The notes under the pieces are model-generated. The model was not told the DNA's origin. It saw only the letters and a list, made by a program, of their open reading frames with translations, and did not search any database. Position numbers and translations under genes: made by a program. 64,000 bases of DNA from CAMBRQ01 sp945870325 (GTDB taxonomy: Bacteria; Bacillota; Clostridia; Lachnospirales; Lachnospiraceae): assembly GCF_050313795.1 (NCBI RefSeq), contig NZ_JBNPMC010000018.1, forward strand, positions 3,792 to 67,791. The letters are read 5' to 3'. Below, in pieces: positions 44,156 through 52,370 of the stretch. Position 1 is the first letter of the stretch. Each line of letters opens with the position of its first letter.

Positions 44156-44929
44156 ATGAATATTTTTATAGAAGGTCTTCAAGGAATGGGCAAGACAACG
44201 CTGTTGCAGAGATTATCACAGAGATATCCAACATACCATGTATTCCGGGAAGGAGATTATTGTCCGGTGGAACTGTCATGGTGTACCTATATGACGAAGA
44301 ATGAATATGCAGCGGCGGTTCGCCGGTATCCCTCGTTGACGGAAGAGATAAAGCGGTGGACGACCAGGGAAGAGGAGCATTACATTGTAGCATATACCCG
44401 TATCCTTACGGATGAACCGGGATTCCATAAGTATATGGAGCAGTTCGAGATCTATAACGGGAGAAGAAAAAGGGATGATTTCGAGCGTATTATTTTGAAA
44501 CGGTATCGGAATCTTCCGACAGAAAATGCAGGGAATCTGTTTGAGTGTGCTTTCTTTCAGAACATTATGGAGGAATTGCTTCTGTTCCAGCAGATGAATG
44601 ATGACCAAATCTGCGCATTTTATAAGAAATTAATGCGTGTAATGCCAAAAAAGGATTTCCGGCTGTACTATCTTTATAGTGAGAATGTTGAGGAAACGAT
44701 CATGCAGATTCGGAAAGAACGTTCGGATGAGCAGGGAAATCAGTGGTGGTATCCGTTGATGCTGGGGTATCTGAGGGAGTCGCCGTATGGAAAGGCACAT
44801 CATGTCCAGGGATTCGAGGATCTGATCGTACATCTCAGACACAGGCAAGAATTGGAGATGCGGATCATAAGGGAATGTCTTGGAGATTGCGCGAATGTGC
44901 TTTTGGCGAGGCAGTATGGGGATGAGTAG
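44156..44929 (+). CDS. P-loop nucleoside/nucleotide-kinase-like protein
   Basis: 257 residues from the ATG at 44156 (AGGAG 7 nt upstream; the ATG at 44150 is too close). Walker A EGLQGMGKTTLLQRL at about 5-19. No clear Walker B; FREGDYCPVELSW and LYSENVEETIMQIRKER resemble deoxynucleoside/thymidylate kinase-like folds. I cannot name the substrate. It follows the ABC-F gene by 10 bp and is probably co-transcribed. Confidence 0.7.
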   Translation: MNIFIEGLQGMGKTTLLQRLSQRYPTYHVFREGDYCPVELSWCTYMTKNEYAAAVRRYPSLTEEIKRWTTREEEHYIVAYTRILTDEPGFHKYMEQFEIYNGRRKRDDFERIILKRYRNLPTENAGNLFECAFFQNIMEELLLFQQMNDDQICAFYKKLMRVMPKKDFRLYYLYSENVEETIMQIRKERSDEQGNQWWYPLMLGYLRESPYGKAHHVQGFEDLIVHLRHRQELEMRIIRECLGDCANVLLARQYGDE

Positions 44930-45053
44930 TTGAGAAACTCTTGTAAAAAAACGTGCATATTTGATCATTATAATTGGTAGAGCGGGCAGACCATTTCAAA
45001 ATGGGAGACGGATGAAACGGTTCCGGATATCCGGCAGTCGAAGAGGAGGGTGA

Positions 45054-45248
45054 TATTATACAACGTATATCGACTGGACAAATGTATGGGGGGAAAAATA
45101 TCCGATTCTGTTGAAATATCAAGAGGTTGTGAATATTCCGAATTATGCCCGGAGGCTAAATGTTATACTGGATGAAATAGAGCAGGAATATCAGTTTAGT
45201 GAATTGGATACGATGTTAGTGCTGAAAGATATTTTGGATCATGTATGA
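45054..45248 (+). pseudogene. Start-less reading-frame remnant
   Basis: The frame from 45054 is open for 64 codons and looks protein-like (WTNVWGEKYPILLKYQEVV ... LDTMLVLKDILDHV) but has a stop immediately upstream and no ATG/GTG/TTG with a ribosome site before its conserved-looking part. A GTG at 45050 with GAGGAGG upstream starts a different frame that ends at about codon 42, so a frameshift may have split one gene. Family not recognised. Rest of 44930-45347: nothing supported. Confidence 0.45.
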
Positions 45249-45347
45249 AAAAAACGCAAGAATGGAAGGAAGGACTCAGCCTCATCATGATAAATTGTGA
45301 TATACTGTAGAAGTGGTGGAAAACGTAAGTCGAGTTAAGAAAAGGTG

Positions 45348-45977
45348 ATGAAAAAAATGAAAGATGAGGAGTCAAAATCAATGATAAAAATAGAGCGAGT
45401 CAATATAGAAGACGCAGAAGAACTTCTTTCCATATATGCGCCATATGTCCGTGATACGGCCATATCATTTGAATATGAAGTCCCTTCGGCGGAGGAATTT
45501 CGGGAAAGAATCTGGCGTATTTCATCATGTTTTCCCTATATCAAAGCAGTAGAAGGTGATCGAATCCTGGGATATGCGTATGCTGATAAATTCAAGGATC
45601 GGAAAGCATACGATTGGTCTGTGGAAGTGACGGTCTATGTGAGGAAAGACGCAAGAAAGACAGGGATTGGAAGTCTGTTATATGGTGCATTAGAGGATTC
45701 TCTGCGTCGTATGGGAGTTCTGAATATGAATGCGTGTATAGCGATTTCCAAAGAAGAGGATGAACATCTAAGCAATGACAGTTATCATTTTCATAAGAAG
45801 ATGGGATATCGTTTCGTGGGGACATTTCATAATAGTGGGTATAAGTTCGATACCTGGTATGATATGATATGGATGGAAAAGATGATCGGAGAGCATAAGA
45901 ACTGCCAGGAAGGCGTGAAGTATGGGGAGTGGACGATTGCTGGTCAAGAGAAGAATTCCAGCAGCGCTGTGTCCTAG
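45348..45977 (+). CDS. GNAT N-acetyltransferase (phosphinothricin acetyltransferase-like)
   Basis: 209 residues; starts at ATG 45348 or 45357, both after AAAGG. Typical PAT-like order: ERVNIEDAEELLSIYAPYVRDTAISFEYEVPS, acetyl-CoA loop RKDARKTGIGSLLY (Q/R-x-x-G-x-G/A), and C-terminal FHKKMGYRFVGTF. Such enzymes acetylate amino groups of amino-acid analogues such as methionine sulfone. The last about 25 residues extend past the family end. Confidence 0.85.
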   Translation: MKKMKDEESKSMIKIERVNIEDAEELLSIYAPYVRDTAISFEYEVPSAEEFRERIWRISSCFPYIKAVEGDRILGYAYADKFKDRKAYDWSVEVTVYVRKDARKTGIGSLLYGALEDSLRRMGVLNMNACIAISKEEDEHLSNDSYHFHKKMGYRFVGTFHNSGYKFDTWYDMIWMEKMIGEHKNCQEGVKYGEWTIAGQEKNSSSAVS

Positions 45978-46133
45978 ACTTCGTCAAAATGTATGTGTTG
46001 TGTAGAACTGTTTCAGAGACTGTACAGTGAAGACAGCACCAAGGAGCGGGAAAGTGAGAGGGGTGTTTTGATGAACTGTCCAGACAGATTGAACAGGAAC
46101 TTTTGGCGGAGTAGGTAAGGTGGAGTTTATAAC

Positions 46134-46574
46134 ATGAGCGAAAATATAGAAATAAAAGAGGAACGAATAACTGCGGAGGAATATATTGATTTTTTGAAAA
46201 GGACGGATTTAGGTTCACAATATCCAAAAGAACGGTTTGCGGAAAGAATATCTAAACTTGTAAACAATGTTTCGATAAGTCTTGTTGCAAGAAATAAGGA
46301 TGGCTTAATCGTGGGCGTTTTATTTGGATTAACAGACTATGTATATTGGCTTTATGTGACAGATTTAGGGGTTGACAGAGATTATGAGGGGCAAGGGATT
46401 GGTAGTCAACTTATGAAGACTGCACATGATAAAGCAGGGGGTGAAAAGAATATTGCCGTATATCTGATAGCAAATGAAAATGCTATTCCATTTTATGAGA
46501 AACTTGGTATGAAAAAAGCAGAAGATGTTATGCAATATAACCATATAGAATGGACTGGATTTACAGTGCAATAG
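46134..46574 (+). CDS. GNAT N-acetyltransferase
   Basis: 146 residues with the GNAT core: LYVTDLGVDRDYEGQGIGSQLMKTAHDKA holds motif A (the acetyl-CoA pyrophosphate loop), and NAIPFYEKLGMKKAED the C-terminal strand. Substrate unknown. The GTAAGGTGGAG stretch upstream serves as ribosome site. First of a set of AT-richer small genes. Confidence 0.85.
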   Translation: MSENIEIKEERITAEEYIDFLKRTDLGSQYPKERFAERISKLVNNVSISLVARNKDGLIVGVLFGLTDYVYWLYVTDLGVDRDYEGQGIGSQLMKTAHDKAGGEKNIAVYLIANENAIPFYEKLGMKKAEDVMQYNHIEWTGFTVQ

Positions 46575-46679
46575 AAACCCCTAATTCCAGATTGTCGGAG
46601 TCAAAATCTGAAAGTATTAGAAACATATGGATTTCAAGAACGAGTAGTCTGCAAAGTAGAAATAAATAATAACGGATAA
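46575..46679 (+). pseudogene. Short in-frame 3' remnant after the GNAT gene
   Basis: The 34 codons after the GNAT stop continue open in the same frame and read like a protein end (SQNLKVLETYGFQERVVCKVEI). No start or ribosome site. It is probably the tail of a lost gene; this is a weak call. Confidence 0.3.
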
Positions 46680-46695
46680 AAAGGAGGCAAAAATC

Positions 46696-47742
46696 ATGAA
46701 TATGCAACAACGCAAAGCAGCCGAACAATCAATGATAGAATGGCTATCACATCCCAATGAACTTGGAAAAGTTCCCGTAAAAATAGAGTGTACGAAAGAA
46801 TTTGATTTACATGGTCTACATTATTATGTCTTCAGGTTTAAAGCAAAGCGCTTGGGCGAATGGATGCTGGCGGTTTGTGGTGGCTATGAAGGAGATGAAC
46901 TGGAACATTGCGGGCATATTTACAGTAACATGGGAAAATACAATGATAAGACATCTATTGAAGATGCTACTGCGATGGTTGAAGCGATTCGCACTTACTG
47001 GATAGAAAGAGCACGTGAACAGGAAGATTTTCAGACGAAATTCAGAATGAACACGGACTTCAGAACGCAAGAAGAAATCAGCGCAGAAGAGATTGAAAGT
47101 CAGTTCATAAAATCCGAAAGCAGATATTTCCTGACGGTTGGTGAGATAGATTGTCCTACAGGCCAGATTGTGGTAGCGGATCCGTTGGCGTATTTGCCAA
47201 GTGTCAAGTTCTCCCCTGTTTTGGCTGAAAGTATTCCTGTCGGCAAATACCCTGTGGAGGTCTCGATATGCAGACAAAATGATATTGGTATCCGTATGTG
47301 TACGGCGAAACTGAAGATTACAGATGCAAAGGCTGTAAAATATAAGAAGACGGCGTCTACGGATTCCACAGGGATTAAGTTCAAGGATGGTGTTATGGAA
47401 GGCTTCCCTGTTGATGCCGGAATGATGGCATTTTGTGATGTGAAAGTTGCTGAAGAATATAGAGCATTCCTGGATAAATGGCATGAATCCAATCCGGAGG
47501 GTAATCACTATGATGATTATTTTGCAGTTTATTTTGCAGAAAGTTATAAAGCATTGCCGGCTTACCAGAGAGAGGGCGGGGATTTCATCGAATGGGCGAA
47601 TCCCGACACTGGTAATAAGATGGTTATGGTCGCTTCCGGTTTTGGAGACGGTTTTTATAATAGTTATTACGGTTATGATTTGGATGGACAACTCTGCCAG
47701 ATTATAGTACCGATGGTAAATCCGTCTATTTTTATAGAATAA
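46696..47742 (+). CDS. DUF4241-domain protein
   Basis: 348 residues. The N-terminal 100 residues (FDLHGLHYYVFRFKAKRLGEWMLAVCGGYEGDELEHCGHIYS) look like a separate small domain seen in immunity-type and hypothetical proteins. From about 140, DUF4241 follows: VGEIDCPTGQIVVADPLAYL, FPVDAGMMAFCDVKVAEEY and a C-terminal SGFGDGFYNSYYGYDLDG. DUF4241 is of unknown function; its occurrence with lone immunity-like genes is only suggestive. AAGGAGG site. Coupled to the next gene (TAATG). Confidence 0.8.
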   Translation: MNMQQRKAAEQSMIEWLSHPNELGKVPVKIECTKEFDLHGLHYYVFRFKAKRLGEWMLAVCGGYEGDELEHCGHIYSNMGKYNDKTSIEDATAMVEAIRTYWIERAREQEDFQTKFRMNTDFRTQEEISAEEIESQFIKSESRYFLTVGEIDCPTGQIVVADPLAYLPSVKFSPVLAESIPVGKYPVEVSICRQNDIGIRMCTAKLKITDAKAVKYKKTASTDSTGIKFKDGVMEGFPVDAGMMAFCDVKVAEEYRAFLDKWHESNPEGNHYDDYFAVYFAESYKALPAYQREGGDFIEWANPDTGNKMVMVASGFGDGFYNSYYGYDLDGQLCQIIVPMVNPSIFIE

Positions 47743-47978
47743 TGGCAGGAAAGAGGAGAAAATTACAATCGTCTAAGTATGGAAAAGGCATGGAGATTAT
47801 TCCGGCTTCCAAATACAGAGAAGGTGATATGGTAGAATTGCGGGTTTACATAGACAAGCCGGAGTATGCGATTGTCAATGATGAGAAAAATATTAAATTG
47901 CCATTATATCTGGGGATTCCACTTACTCTTTTGGGGATTGGGATTTTCGTGATAGCGATACAATTGACAAGGGGGTAA
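47742..47978 (+). CDS. Small DUF3592-like membrane protein, possibly 5'-truncated
   Basis: 78 residues. The sequence REGDMVELRVYIDKPEYAIVNDEKN followed by one membrane helix (about 54-74) matches the C-terminal half of DUF3592 proteins, which normally begin with another membrane helix. The first 25 residues are basic and unlike the family. The start overlaps the DUF4241 stop. Either a short coupled partner or a truncated copy. Confidence 0.5.
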   Translation: MAGKRRKLQSSKYGKGMEIIPASKYREGDMVELRVYIDKPEYAIVNDEKNIKLPLYLGIPLTLLGIGIFVIAIQLTRG

Positions 47979-47981
47979 CGC

Positions 47982-48305
47982 ATGAATTTAACATTAAAAT
48001 TGAACGCCAGATTCCAACCAAAACATAGATTTGAGTTAGAAGATGCCTTGCAGGAAATATGCATATTATTCAAACGGAGTTGATTTACCTGCTGAAATTT
48101 ATCAGACCTGTGATATAAATTATGTGATTGAACGAATGGAACAAGCGATAGAAGGAATAGGCAGAATGTATAGTTATTGGGAAGGGAATACATATACTGC
48201 TCTCTATTTTATGGCACTTCTTTTTCTGAAATGAAAGAGAAAATAGCACCTTTTATTGCGGAATATCCGCTATGCCAGAAGTGCCGCATAGAACAGGTTG
48301 CTTAA
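47982..48305 (+). pseudogene. Broken gene of an unnamed small-protein family (internal deletion plus frameshift)
   Basis: The first frame gives MNLTLKLNARFQPKHRFELEDAL and stops. A second frame (to 48234) gives NGVDLPAEIYQTCDINYVIERMEQ ... YSYWEGNTYTALYF. A third frame gives SFSEMKEKIAPFIAEYP ... CRIEQVA to the stop at 48305. Restoring one T in the TTTTA run at about 48211 rejoins the last two; a middle segment is missing between the first two. The family is one I remember only as hypothetical. Gap to 48376 otherwise empty. Confidence 0.6.
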
Positions 48306-48376
48306 ATACAGTTTTTAAAACCAGATAAATCGAAGATATATATGAAAAAATTGCAAATATGTGGAGGATTGTGAAC

Positions 48377-49003
48377 ATGGATTTGAATAATTTTAAATGG
48401 ATACGTGAGCCGGAAAGTTACAAAATATGTGATGATAAAATTGAAATTGTTACAAAGCCGCATACGGATTTGTGGCAAAAGACATATTATCATTTTCAAA
48501 ATGATAATGCTCCGGTTTTACAGATAGAAACGGATGAAAAATATTTTAGTTTTGTCGTAAAAACAGACTTTACTGAAAGCCATCATAGATTCGACCAATG
48601 TGGGATAGTTATGTATTTGGACAGTGAAAATTGGTTAAAGGGTTCAGTAGAATATGAAAATAATGAATATCAGCATTTGGGAAGTGTGGTAACCAATCAC
48701 GGATATTCAGATTGGGCTACTACGGCGATAGATGCGTCTATCAAATCCATGTGGTATCGTTTCAGCAGAAGAGAGGATGATTATTGTATAGAATGTTCTT
48801 CTGATGGAGTGGTCTTTAGCCAGATGCGAATATGCCATATGTTTAAAGGTGGCGGAAAAATTACTTTTGGTATTTATGCTTGTTCACCGGAGGATTCCTC
48901 GTTCAAGGCGGTATTTACTCATATGCAGATCATGGAGTGCCAGTGGAAGGCTCATGAGGGGCAGAAACCAGATATAATCATAGATTCTTCACCATTGATG
49001 TAA
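48377..49003 (+). CDS. DUF1349-domain protein
   Basis: 208 residues from the ATG at 48377 (TGGAGG 9 nt upstream; the ATG at 48359 overlaps that site). Concanavalin-like beta-sandwich of DUF1349: FQNDNAPVLQIETDEKYFSFVVKTDF, FDQCGIVMYLDSENWLKGSVEYEN and FGIYACSPEDSSFKAVFTHMQI. Intracellular, no signal peptide. Function unknown, may bind a carbohydrate. Confidence 0.8.
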   Translation: MDLNNFKWIREPESYKICDDKIEIVTKPHTDLWQKTYYHFQNDNAPVLQIETDEKYFSFVVKTDFTESHHRFDQCGIVMYLDSENWLKGSVEYENNEYQHLGSVVTNHGYSDWATTAIDASIKSMWYRFSRREDDYCIECSSDGVVFSQMRICHMFKGGGKITFGIYACSPEDSSFKAVFTHMQIMECQWKAHEGQKPDIIIDSSPLM

Positions 49004-49086
49004 ATACGAATGCAGATGATACAGGCTGGCAAGGGAATCTGGCGCTAAAAGGGTTTTGGGCTAATTAGAAGTTGTAGAGGAGAAAT

Positions 49087-49521
49087 ATGATAAGAATATT
49101 TAGGGAAAATGATTTAACTGCTGTTATACAGATATGGCTTGATACAAACATCAAAGCACATAACTTCATACCAAAAGAATATTGGATGAGTAATTATGCG
49201 ATGGTAAAAGATACATTGCCACAAGCAGAAATATACGTGTATGTAGATGATGAGACTAAAGAAATAGATGGATTCATCGGATTAATGGACAATTATATTG
49301 CGGGAATCTTTGTAAAAGAAGCCGTTCAGTCAAAAGGCATTGGAAAACAATTATTGGATTATGTGAAAGAAATTAAATCAAATATGAGATTAAGTGTTTA
49401 TCAAAAGAATACGCGGGCAATCGTTTTTTATCAGAGAGAACAGTTTGTGATTCAATCTGAAAATATCGATGATAGTACGAACGAAAAAGAGTTTATTATG
49501 GCTTGGAGTAAATCGGAATAG
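49087..49521 (+). CDS. GNAT N-acetyltransferase
   Basis: 144 residues. Motif A in GIFVKEAVQSKGIGKQLLDYVKE, followed by NTRAIVFYQREQF. The arrangement (IWLDTNIKAHNFIPKEYW near the N-terminus) fits the YiaC/YjaB-like group. GAGGAG site. Substrate unknown. Confidence 0.85.
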   Translation: MIRIFRENDLTAVIQIWLDTNIKAHNFIPKEYWMSNYAMVKDTLPQAEIYVYVDDETKEIDGFIGLMDNYIAGIFVKEAVQSKGIGKQLLDYVKEIKSNMRLSVYQKNTRAIVFYQREQFVIQSENIDDSTNEKEFIMAWSKSE

Positions 49522-49570
49522 CCATAAAATGAGTGTAAGGACGTGAGAAGTTGAATAGGAGGCAGAAATC

Positions 49571-50071
49571 ATGCAATCTTACTATTTATATAGATTGAGT
49601 TTCACAGGCGCAACGTTATGGAAGTATGTCAGAGCAGATCAGATTAACGAAATCGGGGAAAAATCGAATGATATGATGAGCGCCCTGGTAGTTCCGGATT
49701 ATCCGATAGATATTGCTTCAAAACAATATGGCAATATAAGAAGTGAATTTGATTATGATTCGACATTAGTTCCGGGTTTAACGCGTTATGGAAGGTCGGA
49801 AAACCATACAGAAGTATTTGCATTACAATGGAAAGAAACGGAATATATACTGAAGGTAAGGGGATATTTGCCGATTCATATATCCGGAAAAGAAATAATA
49901 ACTTTTACACAGGGAGACAAAGAAATCGCCAGGATGATATCTGCCCCGACAATACATATTGTTGATGAGTTTACGGAAGCGGTCAACGTAAAACAATTTG
50001 AAATAGATTCAGAATATATTCCGATTTTGGAAATTCTGGGCTCGTTTATGGAATTACAGTTTGTATTTTAA
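49571..50071 (+). CDS. Hypothetical protein
   Basis: 166 residues, no membrane segment or signal peptide. I do not recognise the family; the pattern of beta strands (LVPGLTRYGRSENHTEVFALQW; YILKVRGYLPIHISGKEIITF) could suit a tubby/LURP-like barrel, but this is a guess. A good AGGAGG site precedes ATG, and it lies between two GNAT genes in the accessory run. Confidence 0.55.
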   Translation: MQSYYLYRLSFTGATLWKYVRADQINEIGEKSNDMMSALVVPDYPIDIASKQYGNIRSEFDYDSTLVPGLTRYGRSENHTEVFALQWKETEYILKVRGYLPIHISGKEIITFTQGDKEIARMISAPTIHIVDEFTEAVNVKQFEIDSEYIPILEILGSFMELQFVF

Positions 50072-50101
50072 TACGATTAGGTTGATAAGGAGGAACTACA
50101 G

Positions 50102-50554
50102 ATGCAAGTAATAGAGTATTTTAACTGCGACAGACCAGAATATTGGTTGTTTCAAATAGGAAAAAGCGACTGGAGAGCTGGGCAATATCTATATGAACTA
50201 TTAAGCGAAAACAAGTTTAAAAATGCTGTGGGTGAGAATTCAAAAGTACTGATGCTCGTAAATGGAAATGAACTCATCTCATTCTGTACCTATGCGGAGA
50301 AGGATGATATACAACCGACAGAGTTAACTCCATGGATAGGATTTGTGTATACTTTCCCGAAATATAGAGGACATCGTTATGTAGGGTATTTATTTCAGGA
50401 AATTGAGAAAATTGCTAAATCCGAGAAAGTACAAGATATTTTTATATCAACAAATCATACTGGATTATATGAAAAGTATGGATGTGTATTTTATCAGATG
50501 ATGAACGATATGAATGGTGAACTTTCCAGAATCTATAGGAAACATGTAAATTAA
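50102..50554 (+). CDS. GNAT N-acetyltransferase
   Basis: 150 residues. WIGFVYTFPKYRGHRYVGYLFQEIEKIAKSE is motif A with an R-G-x-x-x-x-G loop; TNHTGLYEKYGCVFYQM is the C-terminal GNAT strand. Fourth GNAT within 5.2 kb. Substrate unknown. AAGGAGG site upstream. Confidence 0.8.
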   Translation: MQVIEYFNCDRPEYWLFQIGKSDWRAGQYLYELLSENKFKNAVGENSKVLMLVNGNELISFCTYAEKDDIQPTELTPWIGFVYTFPKYRGHRYVGYLFQEIEKIAKSEKVQDIFISTNHTGLYEKYGCVFYQMMNDMNGELSRIYRKHVN

Positions 50555-50655
50555 AACAAAGGGTTCTTTTGATTATAGAAATGTGAATTGGATCGGGAGA
50601 AAGTATTTCGCGATTTTTATGAGGCAGTTATCATGAATTTCGAGGAGGAACGAAT

Positions 50656-50928
50656 ATGGAACAGATGGATCTGATTATCATTGCTTTTTGCAGTTTGGTA
50701 GCAGTCATAGGATTGCTTTTTGTGGTATTACAGAAAAAAGGAAAGATACATCCGGTATTGACCGTTACGCCTAATGGTTTTAATTTTACCAGTGGTGGAA
50801 CAATAGTATTGCTTGGAGCAATACTAGGAGCAGTTATGATACATAAATATTCTGTTCCTTGGATGATCTTCTATTTGGTTATAATTGCAGGAATCTATGC
50901 TTTGATTCAAGTCATTTATCGAAAGTAG
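50656..50928 (+). CDS. Small three-helix membrane protein
   Basis: 90 residues, with hydrophobic segments at about 5-25, 46-63 and 67-86. No family recognised. A GAGGAGG site lies 6 nt before ATG. Just upstream (50590-50650), an alternative frame resembles a helical remnant (ELDREKVFRDFYEAVIM), perhaps another lost gene. Confidence 0.6.
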   Translation: MEQMDLIIIAFCSLVAVIGLLFVVLQKKGKIHPVLTVTPNGFNFTSGGTIVLLGAILGAVMIHKYSVPWMIFYLVIIAGIYALIQVIYRK

Positions 50929-50950
50929 ATTATAATGGAGTGGTAGAGAA

Positions 50951-51319
50951 ATGTTTTTTATGATGGGAATTACGGACGGGAGAAAAGAACTAAAACATCA
51001 TCAGGTAGTCATTTGTAATCGCTGTGGTGCTTATGGGCAATATGCTGTATTTATGACATACACGGTACTTTCTTTATTTTTCATTCCCTGTTTTAAATGG
51101 AATCGCCAATATTTTGTCCGGACTACATGCTGTAATACGGTTTATCGGTTGAATCCGGAGATTGGGAGAAGGATTGAGAAAGGGGAAGATGTAGAGATAT
51201 GTGAGGAGCATCTGCAGAGAGTAGATTGGACAGGTTCATGCTATAAAAGATGTGGCAACTGTGGTTTTACTACGACAGAAGACTTTGAATATTGTCCAAA
51301 ATGCGGACAAAGATTCTAA
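50951..51319 (+). CDS. Zinc-ribbon protein
   Basis: 122 residues with two cysteine pairs at the N-terminus (CNRC) and near CC, plus a C-terminal zinc ribbon (CGNCGFTTTEDFEYCPKCG). A hydrophobic stretch in the middle (YTVLSLFFIPCFKW) matches the zinc-ribbon family found in Lachnospiraceae with an FIPxxKW motif. It probably folds around zinc; role unknown. Start 22 bp after the small membrane protein. Confidence 0.75.
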   Translation: MFFMMGITDGRKELKHHQVVICNRCGAYGQYAVFMTYTVLSLFFIPCFKWNRQYFVRTTCCNTVYRLNPEIGRRIEKGEDVEICEEHLQRVDWTGSCYKRCGNCGFTTTEDFEYCPKCGQRF

Positions 51320-51388
51320 GGATGATTATCGAATGTATAAGCAGGATTACAAAGATATTTTGTACTGGATTTTGTACAAGAAAAATCT

Positions 51389-51417
51389 TTGACAAAAAAA
51401 TTCCTTTTTGATAAAAT
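51389..51417 (+). promoter_or_regulatory. Promoter of the DUF2798 leader
   Basis: TTGACA (51389-51394), 17 nt, TAAAAT (51412-51417). The transcript would start at about 51423, just at the leader's first paired segment. Confidence 0.75.
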
Positions 51418-51420
51418 GTG

Positions 51421-51596
51421 AAGACCGTAAACGACACATGTATTACCTATGGTAAGTAAATCTGATCACGGAACGTGTACACCGTACAGATTCGCCAGGT
51501 AATACATGTGTTTTTTTGCGGTCAAAGCATCCGGAGGGAACTGCAGGTGGCAGGTCCTGTAGGTCTTTGAGAGAATAATGAAGGAGTGTGGTTATT
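51421..51596 (+). promoter_or_regulatory. Structured leader with terminator upstream of the DUF2798 gene
   Basis: A 15-bp perfect stem (51434-51448 with 51497-51511) is followed by T6-7. It encloses a 48-nt loop holding an inner hairpin (AATCTG/CAGATT and ACGG/CCGT). GACCG at 51423-51427 can pair with CGGTC at 51519-51523, across the T-run. AAGACC at 51421-51426 can instead pair with GGTCTT at 51562-51567. The repeated hairpin motif occupies 51527-51562. The architecture looks like a terminator-type riboswitch or attenuator; ligand unknown. Confidence 0.65.
51527..51562 (+). promoter_or_regulatory. Conserved post-terminator hairpin motif, copy 3
   Basis: GCATCCGGAGGGAACTG, loop CAGGTGG, CAGGTCCTGTAG. 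It is 9 nt after the T-run and enclosed by a TCAAAG/CTTTGA pairing. It matches copies at 4415-4450 and 42361-42396. Confidence 0.6.
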
Positions 51597-52172
51597 ATGC
51601 CAAAAAATCAATTTCAGAGGATGGTTTTCGCCTTCCTTACCGTACTGGTTACAGTACATGCTTATATTTTCTACAGTTTATATGTCGTAAATGGGAGCAC
51701 ATTGATGTCATTGACAGGAGAATCCAGCGTATTAAGCGCGATTAACACTCAGGGAGGAGTCTATATGTTTGGAAGATTCCTGCCAATCTGGGCAGTTGTT
51801 CTTGTAGAATTCTGTCTTGCGTATTTACTGGAGATTCTGATGGGAAGCCCTTGTTCTTTTAAACTTGCAGCCAAAGTGTTTGATCCTAAGGAGACGCATC
51901 CTGTTATGTTCGAGTCTGCAATTATTTGCGCAACGGTTGGATTGATGTGTCCGGCAATGAGTTTTCTTGCTGCATGGCTATATTATCCGTATTACTCAGG
52001 ATTCAATCTTATAACATTGCTTGCAAACTGGATTAAATTGGTATGCTTCAACTTCCCATTTGCATTCTTTACGCAGATGTTCTTTATCCAGCCACTTATC
52101 AGAACTGTTTTTAAGGCGTTATTCTGTAGAAACACTGAGAAGCAGAATAATGAATGTGTGACTGCCATTTAA
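51597..52172 (+). CDS. DUF2798 membrane protein
   Basis: 191 residues from the ATG at 51597 (AAGGAG 10 nt upstream; GTG at 51588 is too near). Contains two DUF2798-like units, each with paired helices: NQFQRMVFAFLTVLVTVHAYIFYSLYV / FLPIWAVVLVEFCLAYLLEIL and HPVMFESAIICATVGLMCPAMSFLAAW / NWIKLVCFNFPFAFFTQMFFIQPLIRTVF. Function unknown. Preceded by a structured leader that may regulate it. Confidence 0.8.
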   Translation: MPKNQFQRMVFAFLTVLVTVHAYIFYSLYVVNGSTLMSLTGESSVLSAINTQGGVYMFGRFLPIWAVVLVEFCLAYLLEILMGSPCSFKLAAKVFDPKETHPVMFESAIICATVGLMCPAMSFLAAWLYYPYYSGFNLITLLANWIKLVCFNFPFAFFTQMFFIQPLIRTVFKALFCRNTEKQNNECVTAI

Positions 52173-52218
52173 ACTCTGGAGTGTTTTGCGCTATATCATC
52201 CCAGAGATTTTAAATTCT

Positions 52219-52370
52219 TACGGTATTCCGCCTAAGATGAGTGTTTCAAGCCTTATGGGATATTTAAAGGGTAAGTCGGCACTTATGATATTCGACAGAC
52301 ATACAAATCTAAAGTATAAGTTTGAAAACAGGCATTTCTAGTCAGAAGGATATTATGTTAGTGCGGCTTG
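52219..52370 (+). mobile_element. IS200-type TnpA relic
   Basis: The frame YGIPPKMSVSSLMGYLKGKS then LMIFDRHTNLKYKFENRHF, a stop (TAG where TnpA has Trp), and SEGYYVS matches the conserved middle of IS200/IS605 Y1 transposases. Both ends, including the catalytic tyrosine helix, are missing. Just downstream on the minus strand (52430-52540) a frame with KMLGVSRITLRYQKTG resembles an excisionase-type HTH, also broken. The remaining 52545-52786 stretch is AT-rich with no gene seen. Confidence 0.7.

Noticed and set aside
44970..45030. tRNA-like sequence (GGTAGAGCGGGCAGACC)
   Set aside because: The D-arm-like GGTAGAGC is not accompanied by an acceptor stem, anticodon arm or GTTCGA T-loop at the right spacing.
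46816..47691. Minus-strand 291-codon ORF opposite the DUF4241 gene
   Set aside because: It lies wholly antisense to a gene with a clear domain match and ribosome site; composition is typical of a shadow frame.
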